Origin: Fontibacillus phaseoli
Lineage (GTDB): Bacteria > Bacillota > Bacilli > Paenibacillales > Paenibacillaceae
Assembly: GCF_003337355.1 (NCBI RefSeq)
Contig: NZ_QPJW01000003.1
Location: 349,531-413,530, forward strand
Reading direction: 5' to 3'
DNA: 64,000 nt
Positions 36,301-44,643 of this stretch are shown here, one piece after another. Below the pieces are notes generated by a model, which saw only the letters and a list, made by a program, of their open reading frames with translations, did no database searches and had not been told where the DNA came from. The translations under genes were made by a program, and so were the position numbers. Position 1 is the first letter of the stretch. Each line of letters starts with the position of its first letter.

Positions 36301-39300
36301 GAGTCGATGACCGATGCTTTCAGGCTCCCTTGTGTCCTTTCCAACGAAACCGAGTTCATGCCGCTGCGCAAATTCAGCTTTATATCAGCGGTTTTCCAGC
36401 TACCTTCCTTCGCGAGAAGTATCTCTTGCTGCGGATAACCGTTGACGACAAGTTGAATCCGCCCCTCTGCGCCGGAGTCGTTCCGGTAACGAATAACCCC
36501 GTCGTATTCCCCGGCATGATCACCATGAACGGCAAAGCGCAGAACATTGTCGCCGCTAAAGGCATCCGAGGCAGAATACTTCACGTCCGAAGCCACGGAT
36601 TCAAACCGCCATAATCCTTCCGATGGGGATGCGCCTTCTCCGTAATCCGCTCCTTGCGCCGAGTCTAGCAACTTCCCTGAAGCCTTCACATTCGACAACG
36701 TGAAGTAACCTAACTTTTCTCCAACATTCCATTGTGAATTCAAGGCTTTTCCGGAGGCGGCAACCGCCGGCTCAAGCCGCTCATTCAGCGCCAGATAGTG
36801 CCCTGTGGCGATGTTCTTGAGTAAATGACGGCCATTGAAATCCTGCATCAGCCATTCGCCGGACGTCTTTGCGCTTGCCGCGTCGGCGTAGACCAGCTTA
36901 CCGCCCGCTTCGGCCAAGACTTTACCGCTTTGTCCTTTGGGCGAAATCGTGACTTTGTTCGTATCATCTTGTACCGGGGTAGCCGTGTTCAGATTGCGCG
37001 GCTCCGCCATCTCGGGCGTCTTGAATTCCTCCGGCGCCGGAAACAGGCTCCACTGTACCGAACCCCAGGATGACGGCAAAAGCCCCCGTTCCGCATACCC
37101 GGTATTGTTTTGCAGGTGGATGTATTCGTCGTCGTAATTGCCGTATTGACTACGAATCGTCACGTTGACGCCGTCTTCCGACCGCGTCACGGACCAGCCC
37201 GACGCTCCGTCAGCCGCCGGTGAATCTTGGCTGCTCTCCAGAAACGTATAGTCTTCGGTCAAGGTCAGATAGTGTCCGGTCGCCCGGTTCCGAATCAGCT
37301 TAGTCCCGTTGTCTTGGGCCATGATCGTCCAATGGGAGTACCCGTTGTCCGCCGCCAAATCCCCGTACAGCACCACGTCTCCCGGATGTTCATACAAGTA
37401 AGAGTCGCCCGTTGCGCTCTTGATCCGAACCGGCGTATCCGGAATCGGCTGCTCCGCGATCGTCACAGGCTCGGCGATAAAAGCCGCTTCCGCCCGCTCG
37501 TTCGCGCCGGGAGCCCTGCTCACTTTAAAGATCGGGCTTCCTTCTTCATCTTCGGCTGCGTACAGATAATGTCCGGTCCAGCCGCTTTTAATAGTTACTT
37601 CATTCGTTCCCGGCTTGGGTTCGGTCACCCATTTTATGCTGCCCCAGACCTCGTATACCTCGGTCCGGGTTTCCACCGGCAGCGCCGGCTCATCCTCGGC
37701 CTCCACCTGAGCCTCGGCCAGATTTTGTATGGACAAGGATCGCCCGCTGCCTTTATTCTTCATGATGACCGCACCACTCCCGCCCGACTCCTGCAAAAAC
37801 CAGACCGAGTAGTCGTCGTCCGACGCTCCGTAGGTCGCATCGATTGCGGAATGGATGCCTTCCGCATCCTTTAAATAAAGCCCGTCGCCATTTTTCAATT
37901 TGAACCGAAAATAAGGATTGGTCTGCTCCGTTACGGGAAGAAATCTCCACTGCGGACTCCCCCAATTCGGATTAATGACGCCGTACTCCGCATACTTGGT
38001 TAGATTTTGCAGCGATATGAATTTGCTGAAAGGTTCCCCGGAAACTTTATCGCTTACGCTGCTGATCAGATAAGTGCCGCCGCCGAGGTTTTTGGCGCTC
38101 CAAATGTAGGTATCAGGCACGCTGCCGACATCCGCGAGCGGAGTTACCTGAATATGACCGTCTGGCATATCGGCAATGTTCATGTAGTGCCCGGTTTCCC
38201 GGTTCTGAAACAGCTTGCGCCCCTGATGCTTGACTACAAGCCACTGGTCACGTTGGTCGTCCTTCCGGGGGTTTCCGTATTTCAGCGTTCCATCCTGGTT
38301 TTCGTAAAGATAGAACGGCTGCCAGGAATTTTGAATACGGATGTAAGATTCCGACCCGTCCACCGGCAGAGACGGATCAATCAATTCCCACTGCGCCCCA
38401 AGGCTTCCGGCATCTCCGCTGACGATCACGCTGTCGCCCGCTCCGACAGCAATATACTGCCCGGCCACTCCCTTGTTTTCAATCGTTTTATAATCATCGT
38501 AATCTTCCGATGCCGTAAACGACCATTCATATGTCGCTTCCGTCACACTGACGGGACCGGCCATCAGGAGATCGCCGTCGATGTTCAAATAATGATTTGT
38601 AGCGGCATTCCGAATCCGCTTGCTCGTATCATAATCCTCCACGATCCATAAATACCGGGCGTCGGAAGACCCGCTTCCACCGCTGATGGCTCCATGCTTC
38701 ACCGCCCCGTTGTCCTCATAAAGAAAATCGGCGGCCGCTTTGGCATCCGTATAAGCCCCGATCCGGACCGCCGGCAACTCCGACACTGGCTTGATTTTCC
38801 ATAAGGCGTTTACGCCGTCGGCTCCGCCCGCCCAATCATTGGAGCGGACCGCATCGTCGTCCGGAAATTGCGGATTCATCCAGTTTCCGGGCATTCCTAC
38901 ATTCTCAAACACGACGAACCCCGGCTGACTAGTCGCATCCGCCATGTTCCACAAACTTAAGCCCGGTTTACCCGAATTGGAATCACCGGTTAAAATCCCC
39001 GCCCAGGTCGTTTCATTCTGCAAAATCACATGACCGGTAGCCTTGTTGCGTATCGTGAACCTCCCGCTTCCGTCCTGTTCCAGCAGCCACTGGGCGGATG
39101 GATCATCGGCCGCCTTGACGCCATGTTTGACTTGTCCGTCCTGTTCAAAGATGACATTCCCGGGACGCATTAAGCTTTCGATCCGGACCACTGCATCATC
39201 GACGGAGATAAAAGCCCATTGGGGGCTTTCAAACGTAATGTTAATGTCCGAACTGGCCTCGGCAAAGCCGAGCTGGTCTTCTTCGTGAATGACCAGATTT

Positions 39301-39725
39301 CCTTCCGGCACACTTGCGCTGCGGACGACCATGAAGCCGTCCCGGTTGGACTTGTCGATGATCCATCGTTCTCCGGCGGTATCCGCCGATGCTAATGTGG
39401 TCAGCGGCTGATTCCGCTGTGTCGTACGCGAAAGTGATATGTAATTGCCGGTCTTACTGTTCTTGATCCGCGAGATGCCGCCCTCCGTCTCCACGATCCA
39501 GTGAGCCGACTCATCGGTTGGATGAGTCAGCCCATACCGAACGATGCCGTTCGAATCCTCGTACAAAACATTGCTCTTCCATTTGTTCTTGATCATGACT
39601 TTTCCTGCCGGAATGTCTCCGGCTCCGGTGCCGCCGGTATCCGCATGTGCCGGATATGCGGGCAATGCGGATAAGATAAGCAGCATTGCAAGCAAACCCG
39701 CGATCATCGGCCTGATTTTTTTCAT
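33336..39725 (-). CDS. 2129-residue SLH-anchored protein with GH87-like beta-helix and repeated trefoil-like modules
   Basis: Giant secreted wall protein. Signal peptide 1-28. About eight modules (35-1090) each with a pattern like (V)RI.S...LYEDxxG.VKYG...WIVE..G..RIRNxATGHYL, resembling beta-trefoil/RICIN-type binding domains. A CBM6/35-like domain follows (YEAEDGESNGSIVG near 1162). Then a parallel beta-helix (from VTDFGAVPNDGMDDTAAF near 1325) has RYPGDDGIAMWS near 1490, the double-Asp region resembling GH87 alpha-1,3-glucanase/mycodextranase catalytic sites. A Gly/Pro/Ser linker (about 1710-1740), a 200-residue domain and three SLH repeats (1945-2129) complete it. ATG 39725 follows AAAGGAGG. 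Probably degrades or binds alpha-glucan at the cell surface; the GH87 link is by motif resemblance only. Confidence 0.8.
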   Translation of the reverse strand: MKKIRPMIAGLLAMLLILSALPAYPAHADTGGTGAGDIPAGKVMIKNKWKSNVLYEDSNGIVRYGLTHPTDESAHWIVETEGGISRIKNSKTGNYISLSRTTQRNQPLTTLASADTAGERWIIDKSNRDGFMVVRSASVPEGNLVIHEEDQLGFAEASSDINITFESPQWAFISVDDAVVRIESLMRPGNVIFEQDGQVKHGVKAADDPSAQWLLEQDGSGRFTIRNKATGHVILQNETTWAGILTGDSNSGKPGLSLWNMADATSQPGFVVFENVGMPGNWMNPQFPDDDAVRSNDWAGGADGVNALWKIKPVSELPAVRIGAYTDAKAAADFLYEDNGAVKHGAISGGSGSSDARYLWIVEDYDTSKRIRNAATNHYLNIDGDLLMAGPVSVTEATYEWSFTASEDYDDYKTIENKGVAGQYIAVGAGDSVIVSGDAGSLGAQWELIDPSLPVDGSESYIRIQNSWQPFYLYENQDGTLKYGNPRKDDQRDQWLVVKHQGRKLFQNRETGHYMNIADMPDGHIQVTPLADVGSVPDTYIWSAKNLGGGTYLISSVSDKVSGEPFSKFISLQNLTKYAEYGVINPNWGSPQWRFLPVTEQTNPYFRFKLKNGDGLYLKDAEGIHSAIDATYGASDDDYSVWFLQESGGSGAVIMKNKGSGRSLSIQNLAEAQVEAEDEPALPVETRTEVYEVWGSIKWVTEPKPGTNEVTIKSGWTGHYLYAAEDEEGSPIFKVSRAPGANERAEAAFIAEPVTIAEQPIPDTPVRIKSATGDSYLYEHPGDVVLYGDLAADNGYSHWTIMAQDNGTKLIRNRATGHYLTLTEDYTFLESSQDSPAADGASGWSVTRSEDGVNVTIRSQYGNYDDEYIHLQNNTGYAERGLLPSSWGSVQWSLFPAPEEFKTPEMAEPRNLNTATPVQDDTNKVTISPKGQSGKVLAEAGGKLVYADAASAKTSGEWLMQDFNGRHLLKNIATGHYLALNERLEPAVAASGKALNSQWNVGEKLGYFTLSNVKASGKLLDSAQGADYGEGASPSEGLWRFESVASDVKYSASDAFSGDNVLRFAVHGDHAGEYDGVIRYRNDSGAEGRIQLVVNGYPQQEILLAKEGSWKTADIKLNLRSGMNSVSLERTQGSLKASVIDSMTVKNSINKNYRGATVPYVSYEAEDGESNGSIVGPSRKFRSIASEASGRRAVSLNESGDFVEFSLAKPANSLVLRYSIPDSADGQGADETLSLYVNGVFKQTLNLTSKYAWEYGSYPWSNDPRQGSGHRFFDETHALIGDVPAGAVIKLQKDAGDRAESYIIDLVEMEQVEDAYGMPAEGFLSVTDFGAVPNDGMDDTAAFKDALAAAANQGKGVWFPEGTFDFGDELLDLESAVIRGAGMWHTTMNGAKFFGHGGKVEVYDLLIDGGINVRDDEAVTNAFHGAFGPGSVIQHVWIEHTKAGLWLTQTAGETARTNGLYMMGLRIRNLMADGINFAVGTGNSMMEQSDIRYPGDDGIAMWSFTDPKLGDVNGAERTPSVNNTARFNTVTLPWLADNIVVFGGKDNKIQDNLVKDTVTNGAGIAVSTRFNAEPFEGTTVVERNTLIRTGSYDTGYGVSLGALWLFAGESNMNGKVVVRDNVTKDSTYSGLIMHGDFAMNDVLLQNLVIDRAGTHGVDVTSNLKGSATVDNVIVRGDRMKMVSNPAAGFAFKEINQGFASAKKPVVDPGGPEHPGNPGNSGGGNGSGSGSGGGSSATTPSTTGTTSFDDQLNAALTSGQSRIEIKTDDQGNASLHAGALLAAASSRSDAILSVVDTAATAEVRFPLSYVEGILNQAGVSDANQAIVKFSLTKLADSEQAQSGMAQAAVKQGLKQQGNAAEFRVAVIEGEKETPISRYGPGSVERLLTLEGTWNPQTAVGLFYDPSSGTLRYVPALFKANPDGSTTVTFKTDANGIFTVAVNERTFSDLAGHWAGKDIEKLASRMIVNGFPDGRFGPGQSLTRAEFAAMLVRALDLRSGQASDRFGDVNSGDWFREAASAAAEAGLIQGYADGTFRPNAEISREEMAVMAGRALKLLDADGDLPSATTLGSFRNAARLQDWAREDVQTLLDAGIIQGQSKDRFAPQSISSRAEAAVVLSRLLVRGQFMNP

Positions 39726-39773
39726 TTGCGCGACCTCCTTTGTCTAATAGGGGCTTTCCTCCTTCATCTTAAT

Positions 39774-39790
39774 TTAAAAGCGTTTTCATT
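39774..39790 (-). promoter_or_regulatory. cre-like site before the large SLH gene
   Basis: Minus strand AATGAAAACGCTTTTAA fits the CcpA consensus TGWAARCGYTWNCW with one mismatch. It lies about 50 bp upstream of the start codon, so catabolite repression of this enzyme is likely. Confidence 0.6.
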
Positions 39791-39848
39791 CCGGTGTGCG
39801 TTTATATGGAAAGAATGTGCATTGTTATGGATTACCTATCCGTTAGAC

Positions 39849-39896
39849 AAAAAAAAGAGCTGCTCCGCGCAATATTCCCGCAAGAGCAACCCTTTT
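39849..39896 (-). terminator. terminator of the RiPP-type operon
   Basis: Minus strand AAAAGGG-TTGCTC / GAGCA-GCTCTTTTTTTT, an imperfect stem with a long U-run, 37 bp past the MOSC gene stop. It marks the end of the nine-gene minus-strand operon. Confidence 0.7.
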
Positions 39897-39932
39897 ATTA
39901 TCTAAACCAGACCACGGACAAATCTGCCTTCA

Positions 39933-40613
39933 TCAGCCGCCGATCCATCTCCGCTCGGTATCGTTGTCGATCCCCCTCTGCCGTTCTTCCAGCGTGATTC
40001 TGCAGCTGGCCGACAACGCCTCCACCGCCAAAATAGACGAAATCAGCTCCATATTCATCCGGTCATGATAGAGTACCCGGTTTACCGTCTCCAGCGTAAT
40101 CCCCGCGTGATCTCTTTCCATGAGAGCCAGCGGTTGCTCAACACTCACCACGCCTTCCCGGAGCACCCTGAGGTAAAAACCGGTAAAGCCGCTTTCTTGG
40201 AACCACAAGGGCAGTTGCGGAGACGCAAACCGTTTGGCCAACTTATGGCATGGAGGGCGCGGTTGCGAAACCTGGATCACGGCCTCTCCCCAAGCAAAGA
40301 TATCGCCAACGCACACGTTGCTTTCGGTCAATCCGTCGACCGTCATGTTTTCGCCGAAGTCCCCGTAGTTCAGTTCCTGATTCAGCACCTTGGAAAAATA
40401 GCGGTAATGCTCGGCCGAGTGCATGCTAAGCACTTTATTCGGACCGCCGTGACGAAGACGGTTAGCCTGGGCGTCTCCCTCCAGATTCAACTTGGTGAGT
40501 TGAAGATCGTGCTGCACGGGATATTTTTGAATCGCCGTAATGACTTCTTTGCCTTCATACACCAGCCTAGCCGGCTGTCCAATATTGACCGACAATAATG
40601 TCACCATCTTCAT
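39933..40613 (-). CDS. MOSC-domain protein (YiiM-like), last gene of the RiPP-type operon
   Basis: Cytosolic protein of 226 residues with the MOSC fold of molybdenum-cofactor sulfurase C-termini: LEGDAQANRLRHGGPNKVLSMHSAEHYRYF, NYGDFGENMTVDGLTE, VCVGDIFAWGEAVIQVSQPRPPCHKLA with the conserved Cys of the PRPPC motif, then a YiiM-like 3-alpha C-terminus. ATG 40613 is used because AAGGG is nine bases upstream. MOSC proteins handle sulfur or N-hydroxyl groups with Moco. Its place directly after the MFS gene (37 bp) suggests operon membership, but its role in peptide maturation, detoxification or neither is unknown. Confidence 0.85.
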   Translation of the reverse strand: MKMVTLLSVNIGQPARLVYEGKEVITAIQKYPVQHDLQLTKLNLEGDAQANRLRHGGPNKVLSMHSAEHYRYFSKVLNQELNYGDFGENMTVDGLTESNVCVGDIFAWGEAVIQVSQPRPPCHKLAKRFASPQLPLWFQESGFTGFYLRVLREGVVSVEQPLALMERDHAGITLETVNRVLYHDRMNMELISSILAVEALSASCRITLEERQRGIDNDTERRWIGG

Positions 40614-40650
40614 CCATCTCATCCCTTCCTGCGGTATTGTAACGACACGT

Positions 40651-41907
40651 TTACCCTTGAGAGGCTTCCGCCAGCACGGGGTTCTTGTCCGCAGGAGGCA
40701 GCACGGCATCTTCCCTCTTCCGATGATTCCGAATCAGCCGGAACTGTGCAGGGCCGGCCAAAAGCAGCAGCAAGGCAACCGCCGAGAACATCACGCCGCC
40801 GCCGTAATATTCAAACAGCAGACCGAATAATATCGGGCTTAGCAGTTTGGGAATCGACATATACATCCCGAAGATAGCGTTATATTTTCCGCGCATATTG
40901 GAAGGGGCGATTACGGAGACGTATTTTTGCAGATGAGTCATGCCGATGATTTCCGCCACCGTAAATATAAGTTCAACCAGCACCAGAATATAAAAATGAC
41001 GGGCAAAACCATAACCGACGCCAACGACGGCAAACAGGACGTAACTCAGCAATATCATCATTTGCGGGGAACGCCGCTCCGTTTTTTTGGCAACCCACAC
41101 CATCGCCGCCACGACGACTATCGAATTGATCGTCATCAAAATCGCAAACAACGAGGAAGCGTTGGCAAAATGTTCTTTTAAATGAAGCGGAAATGTCGTC
41201 TCCACTTGGGAATACAACACGCCCACCGGCAGTGTAAACAACGTAAACCAATACAGCAATCGGTGGTCGCGAAACGTAACCTTGGGCGCTGCCGCTCTCT
41301 GCGGCAGACTATCCTCGGCTAAACGGGCAGGCACCGTCTCGGGCACCTTCCACCATACCAACATGGCAAACAGCAGGAATGAAGCCGCTGAAACCGAAAA
41401 CACGGTGCCTTGGTTCCAGGAGTAAATAAGCAATCCCAGCAATGGGCCGACCGCTCCCCCCACATTAATCGCGGTATGTATGAGGGCGAACACTTCCCCC
41501 CGTTTTTCGGGAGGGACCACGTCGGCGACCTGCGCGTTGGCGGCCGGCAAGAACATAGGCATGCCCATGCCGTTAATCACGGACAGCACGGCAAACTCCC
41601 AGACCTGGTCGGTAAAGACGAAGCCGAGCATACAAGCCCCCTGAATCAGCAGGGCAAACAGCATTACCGGCTTACGCCCGTACCGGTCGGCGATTCCCCC
41701 GCCCCAAAAGCTCAGCAGGATTCCGGCGAGCGGCTGTAACCCCACGATCAGCAGCGGAAGCAGGATGGAGCCGTTCAGCTTATCCGATAAGTAAAATACG
41801 AAAAACGGCCTTAACATAAAGGTAGTCGTCGCGCATAAAGCGGTCCCGAAAACCCGAATCCAGATCACGGCATTGTATTGGGATAAAGAAGCGAAGAATC
41901 GTTTCAT
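40651..41907 (-). CDS. MFS transporter (MdtH-like), probable product exporter
   Basis: Twelve-helix major-facilitator protein of 418 residues. Motif A GGGIADRYGRKPVM after TM2 and the second-half repeat are present; N-terminus MKRFFASLSQYN and overall shape resemble MdtH drug-efflux carriers. Its ATG is one base from the YciI stop, so translation is coupled. As the only transporter in the cluster it is the best candidate for export or self-immunity for the modified peptide. Confidence 0.88.
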   Translation of the reverse strand: MKRFFASLSQYNAVIWIRVFGTALCATTTFMLRPFFVFYLSDKLNGSILLPLLIVGLQPLAGILLSFWGGGIADRYGRKPVMLFALLIQGACMLGFVFTDQVWEFAVLSVINGMGMPMFLPAANAQVADVVPPEKRGEVFALIHTAINVGGAVGPLLGLLIYSWNQGTVFSVSAASFLLFAMLVWWKVPETVPARLAEDSLPQRAAAPKVTFRDHRLLYWFTLFTLPVGVLYSQVETTFPLHLKEHFANASSLFAILMTINSIVVVAAMVWVAKKTERRSPQMMILLSYVLFAVVGVGYGFARHFYILVLVELIFTVAEIIGMTHLQKYVSVIAPSNMRGKYNAIFGMYMSIPKLLSPILFGLLFEYYGGGVMFSAVALLLLLAGPAQFRLIRNHRKREDAVLPPADKNPVLAEASQG

Positions 41908-41908
41908 C

Positions 41909-42220
41909 TTAGCCCATGCCCATATGATTGTTGCCTTCGCAGGATAACTCCCATGTCCTTAGCTCGTAAGATTCCACCCCGGCCTGCACATAAGGATCTT
42001 TTTCGGCAACCGCCTTCGCCTCTTCGTAATTGGCTGCCTTAATAATGACCATCCCGCCGCGGTAATCGGTGAACGGGCCGCACAACACAAGCCTGCCTTG
42101 ACGGTCCAACTCCTTTAAGTGCCCGACATGGGCCCGGATCAAATCTTCCGACATTTCCCGGCCGGGAATCACGGACAACAAAATGACGTAACGAATATCC
42201 TCTTCTCTGGTTAGATACAT
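41909..42220 (-). CDS. YciI-like small protein
   Basis: 103-residue ferredoxin-like alpha+beta protein of the YciI family: YVILLSVIPG, the His of AHVGHLKELDRQGRLVLCGPF, DYRGGMVIIKAANYEEAKAVAEKDPYVQAGV. The conserved His and the DP(F/Y) motif of the putative active site are kept. ATG 42220 follows AAGGAAG; a longer frame exists but lacks a ribosome site. Lies between the second radical SAM enzyme and the exporter. Function in this pathway unknown. Confidence 0.85.
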   Translation of the reverse strand: MYLTREEDIRYVILLSVIPGREMSEDLIRAHVGHLKELDRQGRLVLCGPFTDYRGGMVIIKAANYEEAKAVAEKDPYVQAGVESYELRTWELSCEGNNHMGMG

Positions 42221-42281
42221 GAAGATCGCTTCCTTTTTTTTATATTCTGCAGCTTTGGTATCGGTATTTCTTCCATTAAGA

Positions 42282-43328
42282 TCATGTGGCAAATAGACCG
42301 CTGTCCACATGTTCCTTTGCCTGTGCCGCCTCCGGGGGAAGCCAGCAATGCGGATCCTCCGCCATATGAGTCTGATAATAACCGTAAGCAACACCCCGGC
42401 AGCCGCCGCAACGTTCGCGGATCCGGCAAGTTCCGCATTTGCCTTCCAAATGGCTACGGTCGCGCAAATCCGAAATGACGGACGACTCATCCCATATTTC
42501 ACGGAAAGGTTTATCTTTCACATTCCCGATGCCGACCGGCAGCATCACGCAAGGAGTAACCGTGCCGTCCGGGGCAATATACCCCTGACCCATCCCTGCC
42601 TGGCAGCCGCGGAAAGCTTCTTGCCGCGCCAACGACGAATCGACCAGAGCCATTTGCGCCAAATGACTGGTGAACTTCATCCTGCCGGCATACTCCCGGC
42701 GTTTGTTCGCCCAAAGTCGGGCAATCTCCTTCCATTCCTCGGCCGAAAGGTCCATCGCCTGGCTGCCCCGACCGACCGGAACGAATTGAGACAGATTGAA
42801 CAGATGAATACCCTGCTCGTAAGCGAATTGAATAACATTCTCCAAATCGTGCACATTGTCCCGGTGCGGCGTAAAACAGACATGCGTCTGCAGCCCCGCC
42901 TCCCGGCAGGCATGCATTGCCGCGGTTGCTTTCTCGAACAACCCGGGCAAGCCTCGCACTTGGTCATGAACCGGTCCCAGTCCGTCAAGACTGATCTGGA
43001 CGCGATGCAAACCGAGCCGTTTCAGCTCATGGGCTCGCTCCTTCTGAATCCACCAGCCGTTGGTACCGAGTCCAACCTGCATATTTCTTTTCACCGCATG
43101 AGAAATCAGTTCGTTAATGTCAGGTCGGAGTAAAGCCTCTCCACCCGATAGCGCCAAATCCACGATGCCCAATTCCGACAGCTGGTCGATCAAGCCGAGA
43201 GCCTCATTCGTGTCCAACTCGCCAGGCAGGCGACAGCCTGCGCTGGATGAACAATGAACGCAGTGGGCATTGCACAAATTCGTGACCGCCCAAACCATAT
43301 GCAGCGGATAGCGGAGTATGAGACTCAT
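42282..43328 (-). CDS. radical SAM/SPASM peptide-modifying enzyme 2
   Basis: 348 residues. Radical SAM core with the [4Fe-4S]-binding CNAHCVHC near residue 18, the LSGGEALLRPD and QISLDGLGPVHDQVRG motifs. C-terminal SPASM domain with CQAGMGQGYIAPDGTVTPC and CGTCRIRERCGGCRG plus a last Cys in DPHCW, enough for two auxiliary clusters. It belongs to the PqqE/AhbC-like group that modifies ribosomal peptides. Clear paralog of the upstream enzyme (shared GLFxKA, VPxGRG, EYAGRMK). ATG 43328 follows GAGGAGGGG. Reaction unknown; a C-C cross-link in the precursor is the family's usual chemistry. Confidence 0.92.
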   Translation of the reverse strand: MSLILRYPLHMVWAVTNLCNAHCVHCSSSAGCRLPGELDTNEALGLIDQLSELGIVDLALSGGEALLRPDINELISHAVKRNMQVGLGTNGWWIQKERAHELKRLGLHRVQISLDGLGPVHDQVRGLPGLFEKATAAMHACREAGLQTHVCFTPHRDNVHDLENVIQFAYEQGIHLFNLSQFVPVGRGSQAMDLSAEEWKEIARLWANKRREYAGRMKFTSHLAQMALVDSSLARQEAFRGCQAGMGQGYIAPDGTVTPCVMLPVGIGNVKDKPFREIWDESSVISDLRDRSHLEGKCGTCRIRERCGGCRGVAYGYYQTHMAEDPHCWLPPEAAQAKEHVDSGLFAT

Positions 43329-43347
43329 GGAAACCCCTCCTCTTCTT

Positions 43348-44631
43348 TTAAGATAGTTTCGCATGTTCCGGCGGTCCGGCAATCACCTGAAATGGCGGCT
43401 CTTCCAGCAGGCGGCCGGCCAGATTTGCGAGCTGCCTCTCCGTCAAGGCGTCGATCCTGTTCAGCACTTCCTGAAGGGTAACCATCTCCCGCCCTGGAAG
43501 CCAGGCCTGCGCCATTGAAATCATCCTGCTATCCGTAGTTGAAGCATCTACCGCCAGTTGGGTCTTGATCTTATTTTTTGCCCGCCGGAGTTCTTCCGGA
43601 TCACTTTTTCCTTCCAACAAACGCCTCAGTTCATCCATCACGATGTCCTGTACCTTCTCCTCTTGTCCCGGCGGAAAAGTGCTGTAAATTTTCAGCATGC
43701 CTCCCCCGGTAAAAGAGGTATATACCGCATTGGCCTGCTCCGCAATCCGCGCCCGTACCAGCACCGTTTCAAATCTTGAACCCAGCGTATTGTCGTCGCC
43801 GAGCAGCGTGCACAAAAGATGAGCGGCATAATGCTCCGCACCCTGGAGTTCTGGGAGCCGCCATCCCCAAATTCCCGCGCCATTACGGAAAAGAGGGGCC
43901 TCAAGCGTTGAGACACGACCATCCGCTTCGGATAACGGGCTCATGCTTTGTCCTTGCCGGGTCTCTTCGGATTGAAGACCGCCGTCTAGACCGCCTGTGC
44001 CCGGCAGCCAATCTTCCAGCGAAGCCAGCGCCTCATCGATCTGTTTCTCTTCGTAGGCGCCCGTAATGATGACGAGCGTATTGTCCGGAACGTAATGACT
44101 CCAATGAAAAGCGCGTAACTCATGAAGCTCCAGAGCTCCAATTTGTTCCTTCGAGCCGATCAGGATGCCGCCCATTCTGCCGGCGAAGCTTATCCGGTGA
44201 AGCTCATGGAGCATTACGCTACGAGGCTCATCCAACTGCCTCGCCAATTCCTCCTGAACCACGCTTTGCTCCACTTCATAGTCGGCAGCATCCAGCTTGG
44301 GATGACGCACCATATCCGCCAGCACCGGAAACAGGCTGCCGAAATACTCCGGCAGCATCCGGGCGTATACGCACGTCCCTTCCCAAGCCGTAAAAGCGTT
44401 CATGTCCGAGCCGGTTTCCCGCATCGCCCGCCGGATGTCTTCCTCCGAGAATACTTCGGAGCCCCGGAACAGCATATGCTCCAGCAAATGAGCGGCTCCC
44501 GTTTGCTTTGGCGTCTCGTCGCGGGCCCCGCTCAAGATGTAAAAACAAACCGACACCGTTGCCATGGAAGGCATGCGGTGCAGCAGCACCCGTAGTTTAT
44601 TCGGCAGCGTAACCGAACTTTGCTCCATCAT
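43348..44631 (-). CDS. M16 zinc metallopeptidase, active subunit
   Basis: 427-residue pitrilysin/insulinase-fold peptidase. The inverted zinc motif HLLEHMLFRG (HxxEH) is near residue 48, and the downstream metal-ligand Glu region YEVEQSVVQEELARQ about 75 residues later. Both domains of the M16B fold are present. ATG 44631 follows GAGGAGG directly after the inactive paralog. Paired active/inactive M16 proteins occur in PQQ (PqqF/G-like) and subtilosin (AlbE/AlbF) clusters, where they process the precursor; the same job is inferred here. Confidence 0.93.
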   Translation of the reverse strand: MMEQSSVTLPNKLRVLLHRMPSMATVSVCFYILSGARDETPKQTGAAHLLEHMLFRGSEVFSEEDIRRAMRETGSDMNAFTAWEGTCVYARMLPEYFGSLFPVLADMVRHPKLDAADYEVEQSVVQEELARQLDEPRSVMLHELHRISFAGRMGGILIGSKEQIGALELHELRAFHWSHYVPDNTLVIITGAYEEKQIDEALASLEDWLPGTGGLDGGLQSEETRQGQSMSPLSEADGRVSTLEAPLFRNGAGIWGWRLPELQGAEHYAAHLLCTLLGDDNTLGSRFETVLVRARIAEQANAVYTSFTGGGMLKIYSTFPPGQEEKVQDIVMDELRRLLEGKSDPEELRRAKNKIKTQLAVDASTTDSRMISMAQAWLPGREMVTLQEVLNRIDALTERQLANLAGRLLEEPPFQVIAGPPEHAKLS

Positions 44632-44643
44632 GGAATCTCCTCC

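Noticed and set aside
35379..36614. 411-residue plus-strand open frame
   Set aside because: It is the antisense shadow of the SLH/GH87-like gene; composition and motifs support the minus-strand frame only.
39794..39997. 67-residue plus-strand frame between the large SLH gene and the MOSC gene
   Set aside because: It crosses a terminator hairpin and the MOSC stop, and has no convincing ribosome site.
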